Below, piece after piece: positions 4,625 to 5,118 of a stretch of 5,118 nt of DNA (positions are counted from its first letter, which is position 1; each line of letters starts with the position of its first letter). Under the pieces are notes generated by a model that worked only from the letters and a program-made list of their open reading frames with translations, did not search any database and was not told the DNA's origin. The position numbers were made by a program, and so were the translations under genes. The DNA comes from Candidatus Peribacterales bacterium (GTDB taxonomy: Bacteria; Patescibacteriota; Gracilibacteria; Peribacterales; Peribacteraceae): the NCBI GenBank assembly GCA_021731345.1, contig JAKFXO010000011.1:1-5118 (forward strand), in the 5' to 3' direction.

Positions 4625-4689
4625 ATCCGTGCTTATCAGCACCGATCAAATGGATATGATGAAGGCCGTGCCGGGAATCACGGCCTTTT
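4625..4689 (+). ncRNA. Candidate small RNA or leader attenuator of about 65 nt
   Basis: From the predicted start the transcript would fold first into GATCCGTGCT (4624-4633) with AGCACCGATC (4638-4647), nine of ten pairs around the loop TATC. A 14-base single-stranded linker follows, AAATGGATATGATG (4648-4661), and then the terminator hairpin. No convincing protein frame lies within it. A 5' hairpin, exposed linker and terminator is the layout of many trans-acting small RNAs. It could equally be a premature-termination leader for the Cys-rich gene starting at 4772, or the hairpins could belong to the 3' end of the ABC mRNA. No known RNA family recognised. Confidence 0.4.
4662..4689 (+). terminator. 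Rho-independent terminator
   Basis: AAGGCCGTG (4662-4670) pairs perfectly with CACGGCCTT (4679-4687) around an 8-base loop; the T run is four bases in all (4686-4689), two of them in the stem. It is the first terminator after the ABC gene stop (4531), so it can end that transcript as well as the candidate small RNA. Confidence 0.75.
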
Positions 4690-4732
4690 GTTGTGAGGCA
4701 AGTTTCCAACACCACTTCAACAGTCAATGTAG

Positions 4733-4761
4733 TTGTCCGCAGCGTTCAGTTGCTGCACAAT
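4733..4761 (+). promoter_or_regulatory. Weak candidate promoter of the Cys-rich gene
   Basis: TTGTCC (4733-4738), a 17-base spacer and CACAAT (4756-4761) each match consensus at 4/6. Transcription would begin at about 4768, four bases before the ATG at 4772, again giving an almost leaderless mRNA. That would explain the absence of a Shine-Dalgarno before this start. Confidence 0.25.
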
Positions 4762-4771
4762 CAAACCCATC

Positions 4772-5118
4772 ATGCTTCGATGGCGGAATTCCTTCCTGTC
4801 TGGTGTCAGTGAAATCGACGGCTTGAGTCTCGCGCAGCACCTGCCACTGCGGGCAAACGCTATTGGGCTTTTCACCCTGCGATTCGTCGTCGGAATGCTT
4901 GTTGGTGCAGTGTTGATGTCGAATCTGCACCTCGCGTTGGACAATGGTGGCGATGTGACCGGTTCGCTGACTGACACATGCCAAGGACCGTGTCCTGAAG
5001 GCCAAACCATGCAAACCATGAACGACGAAACGTGTGAGTGTACCTCACCCGTGGATAATCAGAGTTGTGCGGCCGCATGTCCAGGCGTTGAAATGTGTGA
5101 CAACGGTTCGACTGGAGG
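4772..5118 (+). CDS. Membrane-anchored Cys-rich surface protein, N-terminal 115 codons, cut by the window edge
   Basis: The frame from ATG 4772 is open to the window edge (115 codons plus two bases). Residues 1-29 are hydrophilic (MLRWRNSFLSGVSEIDG at the start) and should be cytoplasmic. Residues about 30-50 (AIGLFTLRFVVGMLVGAVLM) form one hydrophobic membrane segment. The following part is extracytoplasmic and Cys-rich, with Cys at 70, 74, 88, 90, 99, 103 and 109 in a C-X3-CPEGQ...C-X-C...C-X3-C-X5-C spacing, like small disulfide-rich or EGF-like surface modules. The first helix is not at the extreme N-terminus, so it is more likely a signal anchor than a cleaved peptide. An in-frame TAG at 4730 limits upstream extension; TTG 4733 is a possible longer start. 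No Shine-Dalgarno is seen. Function unknown; a role in adhesion or cell contact is a guess. Confidence 0.75.
   Translation, partial: MLRWRNSFLSGVSEIDGLSLAQHLPLRANAIGLFTLRFVVGMLVGAVLMSNLHLALDNGGDVTGSLTDTCQGPCPEGQTMQTMNDETCECTSPVDNQSCAAACPGVEMCDNGSTG

Noticed and set aside
4431..4826. 131-codon plus-strand frame across the ABC gene end and the following gap
   Set aside because: It overlaps two better-supported genes in another frame, crosses the terminator, and has a Cys/Ser-rich mixed composition without motifs.
1..5118. CRISPR array, tRNA, rRNA or origin of replication
   Set aside because: No regularly spaced repeats, no cloverleaf with a T-loop signature, and no ribosomal or DnaA-box clusters were seen on either strand.

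Overview
The window looks like bacterial chromosome of moderate GC, with short intergenic gaps and standard stop codons (TGA, TAA and TAG all end convincing reading frames or remnants). The mix of genes (purC, a beta-rich surface protein, a Wzt-like ABC ATPase, a Cys-rich membrane-anchored surface protein, and a type of uncharacterised protein I associate from memory with candidate-phyla genomes) suggests an uncultured lineage such as Patescibacteria/CPR. That placement is an inference and was not searched.

Layout. 1-627 (minus): the first 209 codons of purC (SAICAR synthetase), running off the left edge, with a strong promoter placed so that transcription should begin at the ATG itself (leaderless). 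678-706: a terminator. 726-1079 (minus): the 3' part of a beta-strand-rich surface-protein gene, cut on its 5' side by the next element. 1080-3166: a 2.09-kb insertion element bounded by 26-bp inverted repeats (25/26 identical). It carries an unrecognised 204-aa gene (1396-2010) with its own promoter, structured leader, Shine-Dalgarno and terminator, followed by a DDE transposase with an N-terminal zinc ribbon (2115-3158) whose last codons lie inside the right inverted repeat. 3167-3773 (minus): decayed coding sequence, including a secreted-protein-like remnant with no start and an apparent frameshift, plus small open frames. 3839-4531 (plus): a Wzt/TagH-type ABC ATPase whose switch histidine is replaced by asparagine. 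4589-4689: a self-contained unit of promoter, strong hairpin and terminator, possibly a small RNA of about 65 nt or a leader attenuator. 4772 to the right edge: the start of a Cys-rich protein with one membrane anchor.

Functionally, purC is housekeeping; the rest concerns the cell surface (surface-protein remnants, envelope-polymer export ATPase, Cys-rich anchored protein) and a mobile element inserted among these genes. The element lacks a target-site duplication, and its two flanks do not join into one obvious gene, so it may mark a rearrangement point. The most unusual signals are the unknown passenger gene with alternative hairpins in its leader, the hairpin-terminator transcript at 4625-4689, and the leaderless purC promoter.
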